DNA of 64,000 nt from Providencia stuartii (GCF_029277985.1 NZ_CP119546.1:1364001-1428000); one strand, 5' to 3'; counted from the stretch's first letter, positions 9,854 through 19,325 are shown. Translations and numbers: made by a program. The notes: generated by a model from the sequence alone, not told the origin.

Positions 9854-10456
9854 ATGGCTAAGAATAATGAAAAACCGGGTTTGATCCGTCGAGTATGGCA
9901 GTGGTGGCGACGTCCAAGCCGCTTGGCATTGGGAACGTTGTTACTGATTGGTTTTGTGAGTGGCGTCATTTTCTGGGGCGGATTCAACACGGGCATGGAA
10001 ATGGCGAATACAGAAGAGTTTTGTATTAGTTGTCATGAAATGCGTGAGAATGTTTATGAAGAGTACATGGACACTATTCACTACACTAACCGTAGTGGTG
10101 TGAGAGCAACTTGCCCTGATTGCCATGTACCCCATGAATTTGTGCCTAAAATGGTCAGAAAGATCAAAGCGAGTAAAGAACTTTATGGTAAGGCATTTGG
10201 CATCATTGATACCCCACAAAAATTTGAAGAGCATCGTTTAGCGATGGCGCAAAATGAGTGGCGAAGGATGAAAGATAACGATTCACAGGAATGTCGTAAT
10301 TGCCATAACTTTGAATATATGGATTTTACAGCCCAAAAAGGGGTCGCTGCTAAAATGCATGACCAAGCCATTATTGATGGAAAAACCTGTATTGATTGCC
10401 ATAAAGGGATAGCGCATAAGTTACCTGATATGCGTGACGTTGAACCTGGTTTTTAA
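9854..10456 (+). CDS. napC: NapC, membrane-anchored tetrahaem quinol dehydrogenase
   Basis: The 200-residue protein of the NapC/NirT family has one N-terminal membrane anchor ([20 protein letters not shown]) and a periplasmic domain with four haem sites: CISCH, CPDCH, CRNCH and CIDCH. It oxidises quinol and reduces NapB. It is the last nap gene. In E. coli ccmA follows directly, but here a 190-base gap leads straight to ccmC. The motif set and length show an intact gene. Confidence 0.96.
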   Translation: MAKNNEKPGLIRRVWQWWRRPSRLALGTLLLIGFVSGVIFWGGFNTGMEMANTEEFCISCHEMRENVYEEYMDTIHYTNRSGVRATCPDCHVPHEFVPKMVRKIKASKELYGKAFGIIDTPQKFEEHRLAMAQNEWRRMKDNDSQECRNCHNFEYMDFTAQKGVAAKMHDQAIIDGKTCIDCHKGIAHKLPDMRDVEPGF

Positions 10457-10463
10457 ATGAAAA

Positions 10464-10497
10464 AAGCGGGTTCATGACGAGTGCTTGAATCCGCTTA
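10464..10497 (+). terminator. Hairpin after napC (weak or attenuating terminator)
   Basis: AAGCGGGTTCA pairs with TGAATCCGCTT, an 11-bp stem containing one G-U pair, 8 bases after the napC stop. No run of T follows, so full Rho-independent termination is unlikely. It may set a lower level of ccm expression or stabilise the nap message. Confidence 0.45.
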
Positions 10498-10599
10498 TGT
10501 CTGACAAGCACCGAGGCTATTGAACAGTTAATTGTTTGACTAGCCTCAAGTTATATTTGTGTTATATCAATAAACCCATCGTTAATACGTGTATGGTAT

Positions 10600-10632
10600 A
10601 TTGCAGCAGCATAACGTTTGCCAGCGATATGA
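10600..10632 (+). pseudogene. Possible remnant of the ccmB 3' end
   Basis: Between napC and ccmC one frame reads I-A-A-A-stop-R-L-P-A-I-stop and ends 17 bases before the ccmC ATG. The E. coli CcmB C-terminus is ATAAALRISIQ, so the AAA-x-R-hydrophobic pattern and the stop position agree, with the leucine codon changed to TAA. The stretch is short and chance cannot be excluded. It fits the absence of ccmA and ccmB from a position where relatives carry them. Confidence 0.3.
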
Positions 10633-10648
10633 TCCGGAGCCCTTAAAT

Positions 10649-11389
10649 ATGTGGAAAAAGCTTCACCAACTTGCCATCCCTGTCAACCTCTATCAATTAT
10701 GTGGACGATTGACACCTTGGTTTATTATTCTCAGTGTCATTTTTTTAGCACTAGGATGGGGGTGGGGATTCGGGTTTGCACCAACTGATTATCAGCAAAG
10801 TGACAGCTATCGCATCATGTACATCCATGTTCCTGCTGCAATGTGGTCCATGGGAATTTATGCCACGATGGCGATCATCGCATTTATTGGCTTAGTTTGG
10901 CAGATGAAAGTCGCTGAACTGGCGATTGCAGCCATGGCGCCAATTGGCGCTGTTTTTACCTTTATCGCTTTAGTCACTGGGGCGACATGGGGAAAACCGA
11001 TGTGGGGTGCATGGTGGGTGTGGGATGCACGTTTAACTTCTGAGCTTATCCTCTTTTTCCTTTATGTCGGTATTATTGCTCTTTGGCATGCATTCGATGA
11101 TCGTCGAACAGCCGGAAAAGCGGCTGCAATATTAGTGTTAATTGGTGTCATTAATTTACCGATTATTCACTATTCTGTTGAATGGTGGAATACACTGCAT
11201 CAGCCGTCAACACGTATGCAGCAAAGTATTAATCCTGCGATGCGCACACCATTGCGCTTAGCGATTCTAGGTTACCTATTTTTATTTATTTCTCTGACGC
11301 TGGTGCGTTTACGTAATCAACTCTTACTACTGGAACGTAATCGCCCGTGGGTTCTTGATATTGTGAACAAGAAGGGGCGCAAATCATGA
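10649..11389 (+). CDS. ccmC: CcmC, haem exporter/transfer protein of cytochrome c maturation
   Basis: The 246-residue protein starts MWKKLHQLAIPVNLYQL after a GGAG ribosome site. An upstream in-frame start falls in non-conserved sequence and was not used. Six transmembrane segments and the tryptophan-rich haem-binding loop WGAWWVWDARLTSE are visible. CcmC attaches haem to CcmE in the periplasm. In E. coli, release of the CcmE-haem product needs the CcmAB ATPase, whose genes are not in this window. The gene overlaps ccmD by four bases. Confidence 0.96.
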   Translation: MWKKLHQLAIPVNLYQLCGRLTPWFIILSVIFLALGWGWGFGFAPTDYQQSDSYRIMYIHVPAAMWSMGIYATMAIIAFIGLVWQMKVAELAIAAMAPIGAVFTFIALVTGATWGKPMWGAWWVWDARLTSELILFFLYVGIIALWHAFDDRRTAGKAAAILVLIGVINLPIIHYSVEWWNTLHQPSTRMQQSINPAMRTPLRLAILGYLFLFISLTLVRLRNQLLLLERNRPWVLDIVNKKGRKS

Positions 11390-11598
11390 GTAGTGCATTT
11401 GCATCTTGGAGCGATTTTTTTGCGATGGGAGGCTATGCATTTTATGTATGGCTAGCCGTCGCCTTGACGATTACCCCATTGTTGTTGCTGTGTATTCACA
11501 CGGTGTTACAACGAAAAATGATAATTAACTCAATTATTGCACAGCAAGCAAGAGAAGCGAGACAAAAAGCGGCACGAGCGCGTCGGGAGGTTGAGTGA
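11386..11598 (+). CDS. ccmD: CcmD, small membrane protein of cytochrome c maturation
   Basis: The 70-residue protein has one transmembrane segment (about 17-39, [20 protein letters not shown]) and a charged cytoplasmic tail rich in arginine and alanine. The [18 protein letters not shown] start is characteristic of CcmD. It helps release holo-CcmE from the CcmABC complex. It overlaps ccmC and ccmE by four bases each. Confidence 0.93.
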   Translation: MSSAFASWSDFFAMGGYAFYVWLAVALTITPLLLLCIHTVLQRKMIINSIIAQQAREARQKAARARREVE

Positions 11599-12074
11599 AT
11601 ATTCGTCGTAAAAATAGATTATGGCTAGTCTGTGCAATCCTGATTGGTGTGGGGTTAACGGTAGCATTATTACTTTATGCACTTCGCTCCAGTATTGATC
11701 TGTTTTATACGCCCGGAGAGATTATTTATGGAAAACGGGAAACACAACAGATACCCGAAGTCGGACAACGCTTACGTGTTGGTGGAATGGTGATGCCGGG
11801 CACTGTGCAGCGTGATCCTGATTCACTCAAAGTCACTTTTACCGTGTATGACGCTGAAGGGGAAGTTGACGTCAGCTATGACGGTATCTTGCCTGATTTA
11901 TTCCGTGAAGGTCAGGGCGTTGTTGTGCAGGGCGAGTTGGCTGAAAATCACCATGTTATTGCGAAAGAAGTACTCGCTAAACATGATGAAAATTATACGC
12001 CACCAGAAGTTGAGCAAGCGATGCAAGAAAATCACCGCAGACCCGCGGCTGCTTATAAGGATAACGCGTCATGA
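11595..12074 (+). CDS. ccmE: CcmE, periplasmic haem chaperone
   Basis: The 159-residue protein starts at a GTG codon inside a GTGA overlap with ccmD. It has one N-terminal membrane anchor and an OB-fold domain. The covalent haem ligand is His130 in [12 protein letters not shown], with the conserved tyrosine four residues later. Sequence and length almost match E. coli CcmE, including the leading [10 protein letters not shown]. It carries haem from CcmC to CcmF. Confidence 0.96.
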   Translation: MNIRRKNRLWLVCAILIGVGLTVALLLYALRSSIDLFYTPGEIIYGKRETQQIPEVGQRLRVGGMVMPGTVQRDPDSLKVTFTVYDAEGEVDVSYDGILPDLFREGQGVVVQGELAENHHVIAKEVLAKHDENYTPPEVEQAMQENHRRPAAAYKDNAS

Positions 12075-14002
12075 TCCCTGAGGTTGGAAACCTATTATTA
12101 TGTCTAGCATTGGGGATTGCAGTATTACTGTCTGTCTATCCATTATGGGGCGTATCGCGGCATGATGAACGACTGATGCGTTCATCTAGGCCTTTGGCTT
12201 GGCTACTATTTTTGTGTGTCACGGGCGCTTTTTTGGTCTTGGTCAATGCATTCGTTGTGAATGATTTTTCTGTTACTTACGTCGCTAATAATTCCAATAC
12301 GCAATTGCCGATCTGGTACCGTGTGGCGGCAACATGGGGAGCTCACGAAGGTTCCTTGCTGTTATGGGTACTGTTGATGAGTGGTTGGACATTTGCGGTC
12401 GCCTTGTGTAGCTATCGTATGCCACTGGATATTGTGGCACGTGTTTTAGCCGTGATGGGAATGGTCAGTGTAGGTTTTCTATTATTCATTATTTTTACCT
12501 CTAACCCATTTTCACGCACATTACCGTCTTTCCCAATTGAAGGTCGTGACCTCAACCCACTTTTGCAAGACCCCGGTTTGATTTTTCATCCACCATTATT
12601 GTACATGGGCTATGTCGGATTCTCGGTGGCTTTTGCGTTCGCGATTGCAGCGCTATTAAGTGGTCGCTTAGATAGTTCGTTTACGCGCTTTGCTCGGCCA
12701 TGGACGATGGCAGCTTGGTTTTTCTTAACATTAGGGATCATGCTAGGTTCAGCTTGGGCTTATTATGAGCTAGGCTGGGGAGGCTGGTGGTTCTGGGATC
12801 CTGTTGAAAATGCTTCATTTATGCCTTGGTTAGTCGGAACCGCGTTAATACATTCATTGGCAGTCACTGAGCAGAGAGCCACTTTTAAGGCTTGGTCACT
12901 ATTGTTGTCTATTTTTACATTCTCACTCTGCTTACTTGGTACCTTCCTCGTTCGTTCTGGCGTATTGGTTTCTGTGCATGCTTTCGCTTCAGATCCTTCC
13001 AGAGGGTTATTTATTTTAGCCTTTATGGTGTTAGTGATTGGCGGTTCATTGCTGCTGTTCGCAGTGAGAGGGCACAAAGTGCGTTCACGCGTTAATAATG
13101 CGCTTTGGTCGAGAGAGTCGATGTTATTGGCTAATAACGTGATCTTAACAGCCGCCATGCTAGTGGTGTTATTAGGCACATTATTACCGCTGGTTCATAA
13201 ACAAATCGGCCTTGGAAGTATTTCGATAGGCGAACCCTTCTTTAACACCATGTTTATTGCCTTGATGGTGCCATTCGCACTGTTATTAGGTATCGGGCCG
13301 CTGGTACGTTGGGGACGAGATCGCCCCGCATCAATTCGCAAATTATTACTGATTGCATTGTTAGTGACGTTGATTTTGTCATTTCTGTTACCGTGGCTCA
13401 TGCAAGATAGATTTGAGGCGCTCACCATACTTGGCTTGATGATGGCTTGTTGGATAGCGATATTAGCCGTCGCTGAAATGCGAGTGCGTATTAGCAAAAA
13501 AATTAAGCTGACGCCGAGCTATTGGGGAATGGTATTTGCACATCTAGGTTTGGCGGTGACGATTGTTGGAATTGCCTTTAGCCAAAATTACAGCATTGAA
13601 CGTGATGTTAAAATGAAACCGAACGAAAGTGTGGTTATCCGTGATTATACTTTTGTATTTAATGGGGTACATGAAGCAGATGGCCCTAACTATCAAGGTG
13701 TTATTGGTAATATTGATGTTAAAGAAAACGGCAAACTGCTGACAAAACTTCAGCCTGAAAAGCGTTTTTATAATACCAGTCGTGCAGTCATGACTGAAGC
13801 GGCTATTGATGGTGGTTTTACCCGAGACCTGTATGCGGCATTAGGTGAAGAAATCGGTCCAAATGTTTGGACGATGCGTCTTTACTATAAACCATTTGTA
13901 CGTTGGATATGGTCTGGCGGCATCTTAATGGCTGTTGGTGCACTGTTCTGCCTGTTCGATCCACGTTATCGTCGCCGTAAACCTGTGCCGGAGGCTGTAT
14001 GA
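12071..14002 (+). CDS. ccmF: CcmF, haem lyase of cytochrome c maturation
   Basis: The 643-residue polytopic membrane protein starts [21 protein letters not shown]. The tryptophan-rich loop [19 protein letters not shown] is present, as are conserved histidines on periplasmic loops that ligate haem. With CcmH it transfers haem from CcmE to the CxxCH motifs of apocytochromes. NrfE at the left edge is its paralogue for the NrfA CxxCK site. Full length, and translationally coupled to ccmE and ccmG. Confidence 0.96.
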   Translation: MIPEVGNLLLCLALGIAVLLSVYPLWGVSRHDERLMRSSRPLAWLLFLCVTGAFLVLVNAFVVNDFSVTYVANNSNTQLPIWYRVAATWGAHEGSLLLWVLLMSGWTFAVALCSYRMPLDIVARVLAVMGMVSVGFLLFIIFTSNPFSRTLPSFPIEGRDLNPLLQDPGLIFHPPLLYMGYVGFSVAFAFAIAALLSGRLDSSFTRFARPWTMAAWFFLTLGIMLGSAWAYYELGWGGWWFWDPVENASFMPWLVGTALIHSLAVTEQRATFKAWSLLLSIFTFSLCLLGTFLVRSGVLVSVHAFASDPSRGLFILAFMVLVIGGSLLLFAVRGHKVRSRVNNALWSRESMLLANNVILTAAMLVVLLGTLLPLVHKQIGLGSISIGEPFFNTMFIALMVPFALLLGIGPLVRWGRDRPASIRKLLLIALLVTLILSFLLPWLMQDRFEALTILGLMMACWIAILAVAEMRVRISKKIKLTPSYWGMVFAHLGLAVTIVGIAFSQNYSIERDVKMKPNESVVIRDYTFVFNGVHEADGPNYQGVIGNIDVKENGKLLTKLQPEKRFYNTSRAVMTEAAIDGGFTRDLYAALGEEIGPNVWTMRLYYKPFVRWIWSGGILMAVGALFCLFDPRYRRRKPVPEAV

Positions 14003-14556
14003 GCCGCAAAGTATTTTTGATCCCATTGGTTATTTTTGCTGCAATTGCTGCGGTTTTATTATGGCAATTAATGCGGAATGCGGAAGGTGATGATCCACGC
14101 TTATTGGAGTCTGCTTTAGTCGGAAAACCTGTGCCTGTATTTCGTTTAGAGTCTTTGGAAAACCCTGGACAACATTACGAATCTAATGTCTTGATACAGG
14201 GTAAACCTATTTTATTAAATGTGTGGGCAACATGGTGCCCTACGTGTCGTGCAGAGCACAAGTACCTCAATGAACTTGCAGCTCAGGGGGTACGAGTGGT
14301 AGGCCTCAATTACAAAGATGATAGGCAAAAAGCCATTGTTTGGTTACGCGAGTTAGGTAATCCCTATGATTTAAGCCTATTTGATGGTGAAGGCATGTTA
14401 GGCCTTGATTTAGGCGTTTACGGAGCACCAGAAACTTTTTTGATTGATGGCAATGGTATTATTCGCTATCGCCATGCAGGAGCGATGGATGAGCAAGTCT
14501 GGAATAAGGAAATGAAGCCGCTGTGGGATAGATATAGCAAGGAGGCCAATCAATGA
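13999..14556 (+). CDS. ccmG: CcmG (DsbE), thiol:disulfide oxidoreductase
   Basis: The 185-residue protein is a membrane-anchored periplasmic thioredoxin. One N-terminal transmembrane segment precedes a thioredoxin fold with the active site WATWCPTCRAEH. A later GAPETFLID segment holds the conserved cis-proline region typical of DsbE. It keeps apocytochrome cysteines, or CcmH, reduced for haem attachment. It overlaps ccmF and ccmH by four bases. Confidence 0.96.
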   Translation: MSRKVFLIPLVIFAAIAAVLLWQLMRNAEGDDPRLLESALVGKPVPVFRLESLENPGQHYESNVLIQGKPILLNVWATWCPTCRAEHKYLNELAAQGVRVVGLNYKDDRQKAIVWLRELGNPYDLSLFDGEGMLGLDLGVYGAPETFLIDGNGIIRYRHAGAMDEQVWNKEMKPLWDRYSKEANQ

Positions 14557-15623
14557 AATACCTTATTGGCTTTTTGATGTTTCTGCTGACCGCTACGCAT
14601 ACTTTTGCAGCGACAGAGGTTTTTACCTTCGATAATGAGCAACAGGAGCAGCAGTTTCGTAAATTAACCGAGGAGCTACGCTGCCCTAAATGTCAAAATA
14701 ATAGTATCGCTGATTCAAATTCTATGATCGCGTTAGACTTACGCCAAAAAGTGTATGAGCTAATGAAAGAAGGCAAAAGCCGTGACGAAATTGTTGATTA
14801 TATGGTGGCGCGGTACGGTTATTTTGTCACTTATAATCCGCCGTTGACGCCATTAACACTGTTGTTATGGGGCTTACCTTTTGCCGCTATTATTGTGGGG
14901 GGATGGATTATCTATGCACGTTCTAAAAAGCGAATACGTATAAAGAGTGTTGCTGAGCATGAGCCGCAACTGGTTGATGCACTAGAATCAACACGCGCAA
15001 GTGGTTGGGTATATGTTCCTGGGGTGATTATTGCGGTTGGTATTGGGATTACAGCTTATTATCAGGTAGGAAATTATAGCAAAGTTACTGATTGGAATTT
15101 GGCTTACCAGCAAGCTCCAGCTTTACTCGATAGGGCATTAGATCCGTCAGAGCCGCCATTAAATAATGAAGAAATGGAACGCCTTGCATTAGGACTACGT
15201 TCTCGGTTACAGGATGAACCTTTGAATGTGGATGCATGGGTGATGTTAGGTCGCATAGGCATGGTGTTAAATAACGCAACAATGGCGACAGATGCATATG
15301 AGCGTGCTTACCGTCTTAAACCCACAGATGATAACATTGCATTAGGCTATGCCGAGGTTTTAACCCGTTCTTCTGATCCGGAAGATAATCGGTTGGGGGG
15401 CGAGTTATTACGCAAATTGATCGCTGAAAATCGAATGAATGTGAAGGCGCTCAGTATGTTTGCCTTTAATGCATTTGAACAAGAACGTTACGCTGAAGCA
15501 ATCTCGGCTTGGCAGATGATGCTGAAGCTATTGCCTGAAAACGATCAGCGTAGACGTGTTATTGAACGTAGTATTGAGCAAGCATTAATGATGATACATG
15601 AGAAAAAAGCGGCTCAGCAGTAG
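14553..15623 (+). CDS. ccmH: CcmH, cytochrome c maturation protein with CcmI-like TPR domain
   Basis: The 356-residue protein has a signal peptide (ending near THTFA-A), a thiol motif LRCPKCQNNS in the CcmH domain (about 1-135), a membrane segment, and a TPR-containing region (about 200-350) corresponding to CcmI. This fused layout is the E. coli CcmH architecture. It presents reduced apocytochrome to CcmF. It is the last gene of the nap-ccm block and a strong terminator follows 25 bases later. Confidence 0.95.
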   Translation: MKYLIGFLMFLLTATHTFAATEVFTFDNEQQEQQFRKLTEELRCPKCQNNSIADSNSMIALDLRQKVYELMKEGKSRDEIVDYMVARYGYFVTYNPPLTPLTLLLWGLPFAAIIVGGWIIYARSKKRIRIKSVAEHEPQLVDALESTRASGWVYVPGVIIAVGIGITAYYQVGNYSKVTDWNLAYQQAPALLDRALDPSEPPLNNEEMERLALGLRSRLQDEPLNVDAWVMLGRIGMVLNNATMATDAYERAYRLKPTDDNIALGYAEVLTRSSDPEDNRLGGELLRKLIAENRMNVKALSMFAFNAFEQERYAEAISAWQMMLKLLPENDQRRRVIERSIEQALMMIHEKKAAQQ

Positions 15624-15647
15624 CGGGTTAAATTTTTCAACGAAATA

Positions 15648-15676
15648 AAAAAGGGGAGCTAAAGCTCCCTTTTTTT
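15648..15676 (+). terminator. Rho-independent terminator after ccmH
   Basis: GGGAGCT-AA-AGCTCCC forms a 7-bp GC-rich stem, extended by a flanking A-run pairing with a T-run, and is followed by seven T. It closes the nap-ccm transcription unit. Confidence 0.9.
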
Positions 15677-16230
15677 ATTTTTCACGATAGATTTAATTTT
15701 AATGTCAATAGGTTACCTTTTACTGTGAGTTGTATTAGCCATCATTTTTCTGGTCAGGTAACGTGTGACAGGGTACTGATTGGAGTGGAACCGAATTTTT
15801 TAGTCTGCTGATGACATTTATAGGAAAAAATAAAATCAATGAAAATGCAAAAATTTGAATCGATTCAATTTTGAATTTAGCGGGTTAAAATTGAAAATTA
15901 AGTAATTTATTTATTTAAAACTCTTTATAATTAACTATTAGTGATAAGTTTATTTTTCTTTTTATAATTGATTGAAATAAATGTCTAATTTCATTTAATT
16001 TTGTTTTTTTATAATAAATCATATAGATGTTATTTTAATCTTAAATCAAATGATAATTAAATTAGCTAATGTTTTCTTATTTTATTTTGTATTTAAAATT
16101 AAATTTACCTTAACGTAATATGCTTTTGCTTTTTTTTGTTTTTATTTTTGTGTTTTTTGCTTTTTTTTGCTTTGTCTTGGGAACATATGATTATTATCAC
16201 ATTAAAATAACATTATCTGAATTAGAGTAA
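15677..16230. other. AT-rich gene-free stretch with a CRP-like site
   Basis: About 550 bases with no supported gene, very rich in A and T and with repeated TTTTTTGC tracts near 16130-16170. The only recognisable signal is TATGA-TTATTA-TCACA at 16186-16201, one mismatch from the CRP consensus TGTGA-N6-TCACA, about 50 bases upstream of the DeoR-kinase gene. The region presumably holds that operon's promoter. Confidence 0.4.
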
Positions 16231-16252
16231 ATGCCATGAGGTAAAATGGCAT
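16231..16252 (+). promoter_or_regulatory. Inverted repeat enclosing the ribosome site of the DeoR-kinase gene
   Basis: ATGCCAT and ATGGCAT form a perfect 7-bp inverted repeat. The Shine-Dalgarno GAGG (16238-16241) lies in the loop and the start codon at 16251 lies in the right arm. The palindrome could be an operator for the protein's own DNA-binding domain, or an RNA hairpin limiting translation. The role is inferred. Confidence 0.45.
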
Positions 16253-17471
16253 GAAAGCAGAACGACATAAAAAAATAATTAATTTTTTAAAAAATGCAGG
16301 CTCAGCAAAAGTTTCTGTTTTGTCGAAAGAACTGAATGTCACAAAAGAAACCATTAGAGCAGATTTAAATTCTTTGGCAAAAAAAGGAATTGTTAGCCGT
16401 TGCCACGGTGGCGCATTCATTGAATTTGAATCCCTAGATAAAGTTGCAAAAAAAGAAATTATACAATTTCTTGAATGTAACGATAGCCTTAATGAAATTA
16501 CCAATAAGGATGATTCAGTGAACGGCAAAGTTTGTGTATTAGGTTCATTTAATGTTGATATGATAAGTTATTTGCCTCGATTACCAGAGGCTGGCGAGTC
16601 ATTATTATCAAATAAATTTATATTTTCACCGGGTGGCAAAGGATGTAATCAGGCCTTAGCTGCAAGTTATTCAGACTCACAGGTACACTTTATTACTAAA
16701 ATTGGTACTGACCAATTTAGTGATTATGCGGTGAATTTTATTTCATCATCAAAAATTAAGACATCAACTATTTATCAGACCGAAAAATTCCAAACAGGTA
16801 CAGCATCAATTTTTGTTTCGGAAAATAGTGGCGAAAATATCATCTCAATTTATCCTGGCTCGAATATGGATATTAGTTCAGATGAAGTGAAAATCCAAAA
16901 AGATAAGATTATTAATTCTAATATTATCCTGTTGCAGCTTGAAACCAATATTGAGGCATTAAGGGAAATTATTTCAATAGGTAATGAATATAATATCCCA
17001 ATTATTTTAAATCCAGCACCTTATAGTGACATTGCGATTGAGCTATTGGAAAAGGTCGATATTTTAACGCCAAATGAAACTGAAGCGAGTTTGCTCTCAG
17101 GTGTCAATGTTGTTGATATGGAATCTGCAAAAAAAGCGGCAGAAATTATTCATACCAAAGGTGTTAAGAAGGTTGTCATAACGCTGGGAAGTAAAGGTTC
17201 TATTGCTTATGATGGCAATAAATTCATTTACTCCCCCGCTTATACGGCTGTCGTTAAAAATACCGCAGGTGCAGGAGACGCGTTTAATGGTGCGTTGGCC
17301 GCATCATTAGCGAAAGGAAAACAGTTTTCTTATGCGTTGCGTTATGCCTCTGCATTTTCATCGCTTGCCGTAGAAACCAGTAATGCTTCAGAAATGCCTG
17401 AAGATATTAATGTGATGTATCGTATTAACCAAACAACCTACTCGCAGGTTGTTACTCAGTCCCCTGAATAA
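16251..17471 (+). CDS. Fusion of DeoR-type helix-turn-helix and PfkB/ribokinase-family sugar kinase
   Basis: The 406-residue protein has a DeoR-type DNA-binding domain at residues 1-58 (helices around VSVLSKELNVTKETIRADL, then GIVSRCHGG). A linker leads to a complete PfkB kinase from about 93. Kinase motifs present: GGKG (128-131), NPAP (254), TPNETEA (273-279) and the catalytic GAGDAF (340-345). In ordinary DeoR regulators the C-terminal domain is a sugar-phosphate-sensing isomerase-like fold; here an apparently active kinase replaces it. The protein may phosphorylate the pathway sugar and sense it to control the operon. It leads a four-gene operon. The substrate is unknown; kinase motifs look ribokinase-like. 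Confidence 0.85.
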   Translation: MKAERHKKIINFLKNAGSAKVSVLSKELNVTKETIRADLNSLAKKGIVSRCHGGAFIEFESLDKVAKKEIIQFLECNDSLNEITNKDDSVNGKVCVLGSFNVDMISYLPRLPEAGESLLSNKFIFSPGGKGCNQALAASYSDSQVHFITKIGTDQFSDYAVNFISSSKIKTSTIYQTEKFQTGTASIFVSENSGENIISIYPGSNMDISSDEVKIQKDKIINSNIILLQLETNIEALREIISIGNEYNIPIILNPAPYSDIAIELLEKVDILTPNETEASLLSGVNVVDMESAKKAAEIIHTKGVKKVVITLGSKGSIAYDGNKFIYSPAYTAVVKNTAGAGDAFNGALAASLAKGKQFSYALRYASAFSSLAVETSNASEMPEDINVMYRINQTTYSQVVTQSPE

Positions 17472-17496
17472 TTCATATTCTGAAAGAGGAATAAAA

Positions 17497-18234
17497 ATGA
17501 AAATTTTATTTATTGGTGAGTCATGGCACATTCATATGATTCATACTAAAGGCTACGACAGTTTTACTTCGAGTAAATATGAAGAGGGGGCGACATTTTT
17601 ATTAAGCTGCCTAAGAAATAAAAATGTCGAAATTGATTATATGCCTGCTCATACCGTTCAAATGGCATTTCCTAAAACGGTGGAGGAATTGGAAAAATAT
17701 GATGTTGTTGTCATCAGCGATATTGGTGCAAATACATTCCTATTACAGAATGATACTTTCTATAATATGAAAGTATTACCAAATGCACTGCAATTAATTA
17801 AGCAATACGTAATTAATGGTGGTGGGTTATTAATGATTGGTGGCTATTTGTCCTTTATGGGCATTGAAGCTAAAGCGAATTATAAAAATACGCTATTGGC
17901 GGATGTATTGCCAGTTGAAATGTTAGACGGTGATGACCGTGTTGAAACACCAGAAGGTATTTTTGCAACGCCAGTTAATTCTGCACACGATTCAGTTAAA
18001 GGTTTTGGCAATTGGCCAATGTTCTTAGGCTATAACAAAGTTAAAGCTAAAGATAATACTGAAACGGTTCTAAATATTGGCGAAGATCCATTATTAGTTT
18101 TCGGCGAATATGAAAAAGGTAAAACAGCCTGTTTTATGAGTGATTGCTCACCACATTGGGGAAGTAAAGAATTTATGGCTTGGGAACATTACTCTGATAT
18201 GTGGGTAAATATTCTAAAACAGATCGCTCGCTAA
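17497..18234 (+). CDS. GATase1-like (DUF1355-type) cytoplasmic protein
   Basis: The 245-residue protein starts MKILFIGESWHIHMIH after a GAGG ribosome site; upstream in-frame codons overlap the kinase gene. It resembles the glutamine-amidotransferase-like family once called DUF1355, with a flavodoxin-like start and the segment NGGGLLMIGGYLSFMG where class I amidotransferases carry GxCxG. The nucleophilic cysteine is absent, so amidotransferase activity is unlikely. It lies 25 bases after the kinase gene and is probably co-transcribed. Such proteins occur beside sugar and amine catabolic genes, but the role is unknown. Confidence 0.7.
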   Translation: MKILFIGESWHIHMIHTKGYDSFTSSKYEEGATFLLSCLRNKNVEIDYMPAHTVQMAFPKTVEELEKYDVVVISDIGANTFLLQNDTFYNMKVLPNALQLIKQYVINGGGLLMIGGYLSFMGIEAKANYKNTLLADVLPVEMLDGDDRVETPEGIFATPVNSAHDSVKGFGNWPMFLGYNKVKAKDNTETVLNIGEDPLLVFGEYEKGKTACFMSDCSPHWGSKEFMAWEHYSDMWVNILKQIAR

Positions 18235-18358
18235 TTAAAATATCATCAAAAGTAAAATAGCAAAAAAATAAGAAATTAAGTGTGGGGAGTTCCCCCGCAC
18301 TTTGTACTCCGATTACAAAAATAATGACTCATAGTCAAAAATCCAAAAGGAATATTTT

Positions 18359-19324
18359 ATGAGTGCAAAAAGTTATTCTACACCTTTACTGATGATAGCA
18401 ACGGTTTTAGCCGGTATGTTATCGCCAATGCAATCTGCTGTTAATGGGCAACTAGGGGATGTATTAAAAGACGGTAATGCCAGCGCTGTGATTTCTTTCG
18501 CCAGCGGTTTAGTTGTGATGTTTTTTATTATCATAGCTAAAAAACAGACCAGACAACAATTTGCTGCCATTCCCAGTTTAATTAAACAACGTAAAATTCC
18601 ATTATGGAACTGGTTTGCAGGTTTATGTGGCGCAATGGTCGTCTTCTCTGAAGGGGCTTCTGCGAGTGCTCTGGGGATCGCAACATTCCAAACCGCATTG
18701 ATTTCAGCACTATTATTATCAGGCTTACTGTGTGACCGTTTTGGGATCGGTATTGACGAGAAAAAACCGTTTACCACTTTCCGTGTATTAGGGGCTGTTT
18801 TTGCTGTTGTTGCCACCTTATTTGTTGTTTCACCGCAATGGCATTCGACGTCAGCGATTTACTTAGCCATTCTTCCATTCTTAGCTGGTCTCTTAGCTGG
18901 ATGGCAGCCTGCGGGTAACTCGAAAGTTGCAGAAGCGACAGGGTCAATGATGGTCTCTATCACTTGGAACTTTATTGTTGGCTTCACCGTTTTAACCGTC
19001 GCGCTGGTGATTCGTATGGCGCTGGGTCACATCACCCTTGAATTACCAGGTGTGTGGTGGATGTATCTCGGTGGACCATTAGGACTTATGTCTATCGCAT
19101 TAATGGCTATCTTGGTTCGTGGATTAGGATTGTTAATGTTGGGGGTGGCATCAACAGCAGGGCAATTACTCGGTTCTGTGCTGATTGATTTATTGCTGCC
19201 ATCACTGGGAAATACTGTTTATCTAGTGACGATCATTGGAACTCTATTTGCACTCGTCGGTGCGATTATTACGACTATTCCTGAATTTAAAGAAGCAAAG
19301 GCTGCAAAAACAGCAGGAGTATAA
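18359..19324 (+). CDS. DMT-superfamily transporter of the YdcZ (DUF606) type
   Basis: The 321-residue membrane protein has about ten hydrophobic segments arranged as two similar halves, each beginning with an SPMQSAVNG- or WQPAGNSK-like motif, the pattern of the DUF606/YdcZ branch of the drug/metabolite transporter superfamily. It lies 124 bases after the GATase-like gene and one base before the phosphotriesterase gene. It is probably the importer (or exporter) for the pathway substrate; the substrate is not predictable from sequence. Confidence 0.8.
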   Translation: MSAKSYSTPLLMIATVLAGMLSPMQSAVNGQLGDVLKDGNASAVISFASGLVVMFFIIIAKKQTRQQFAAIPSLIKQRKIPLWNWFAGLCGAMVVFSEGASASALGIATFQTALISALLLSGLLCDRFGIGIDEKKPFTTFRVLGAVFAVVATLFVVSPQWHSTSAIYLAILPFLAGLLAGWQPAGNSKVAEATGSMMVSITWNFIVGFTVLTVALVIRMALGHITLELPGVWWMYLGGPLGLMSIALMAILVRGLGLLMLGVASTAGQLLGSVLIDLLLPSLGNTVYLVTIIGTLFALVGAIITTIPEFKEAKAAKTAGV

Positions 19325-19325
19325 A

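Noticed and set aside
12763..13179. Leftward open frame of 138 codons
   Set aside because: It is antisense to ccmF and reflects the codon pattern of that gene.
15677..16230. Possible mobile element in the AT-rich gap
   Set aside because: No terminal inverted repeats, direct target duplications or transposase remnant could be seen.
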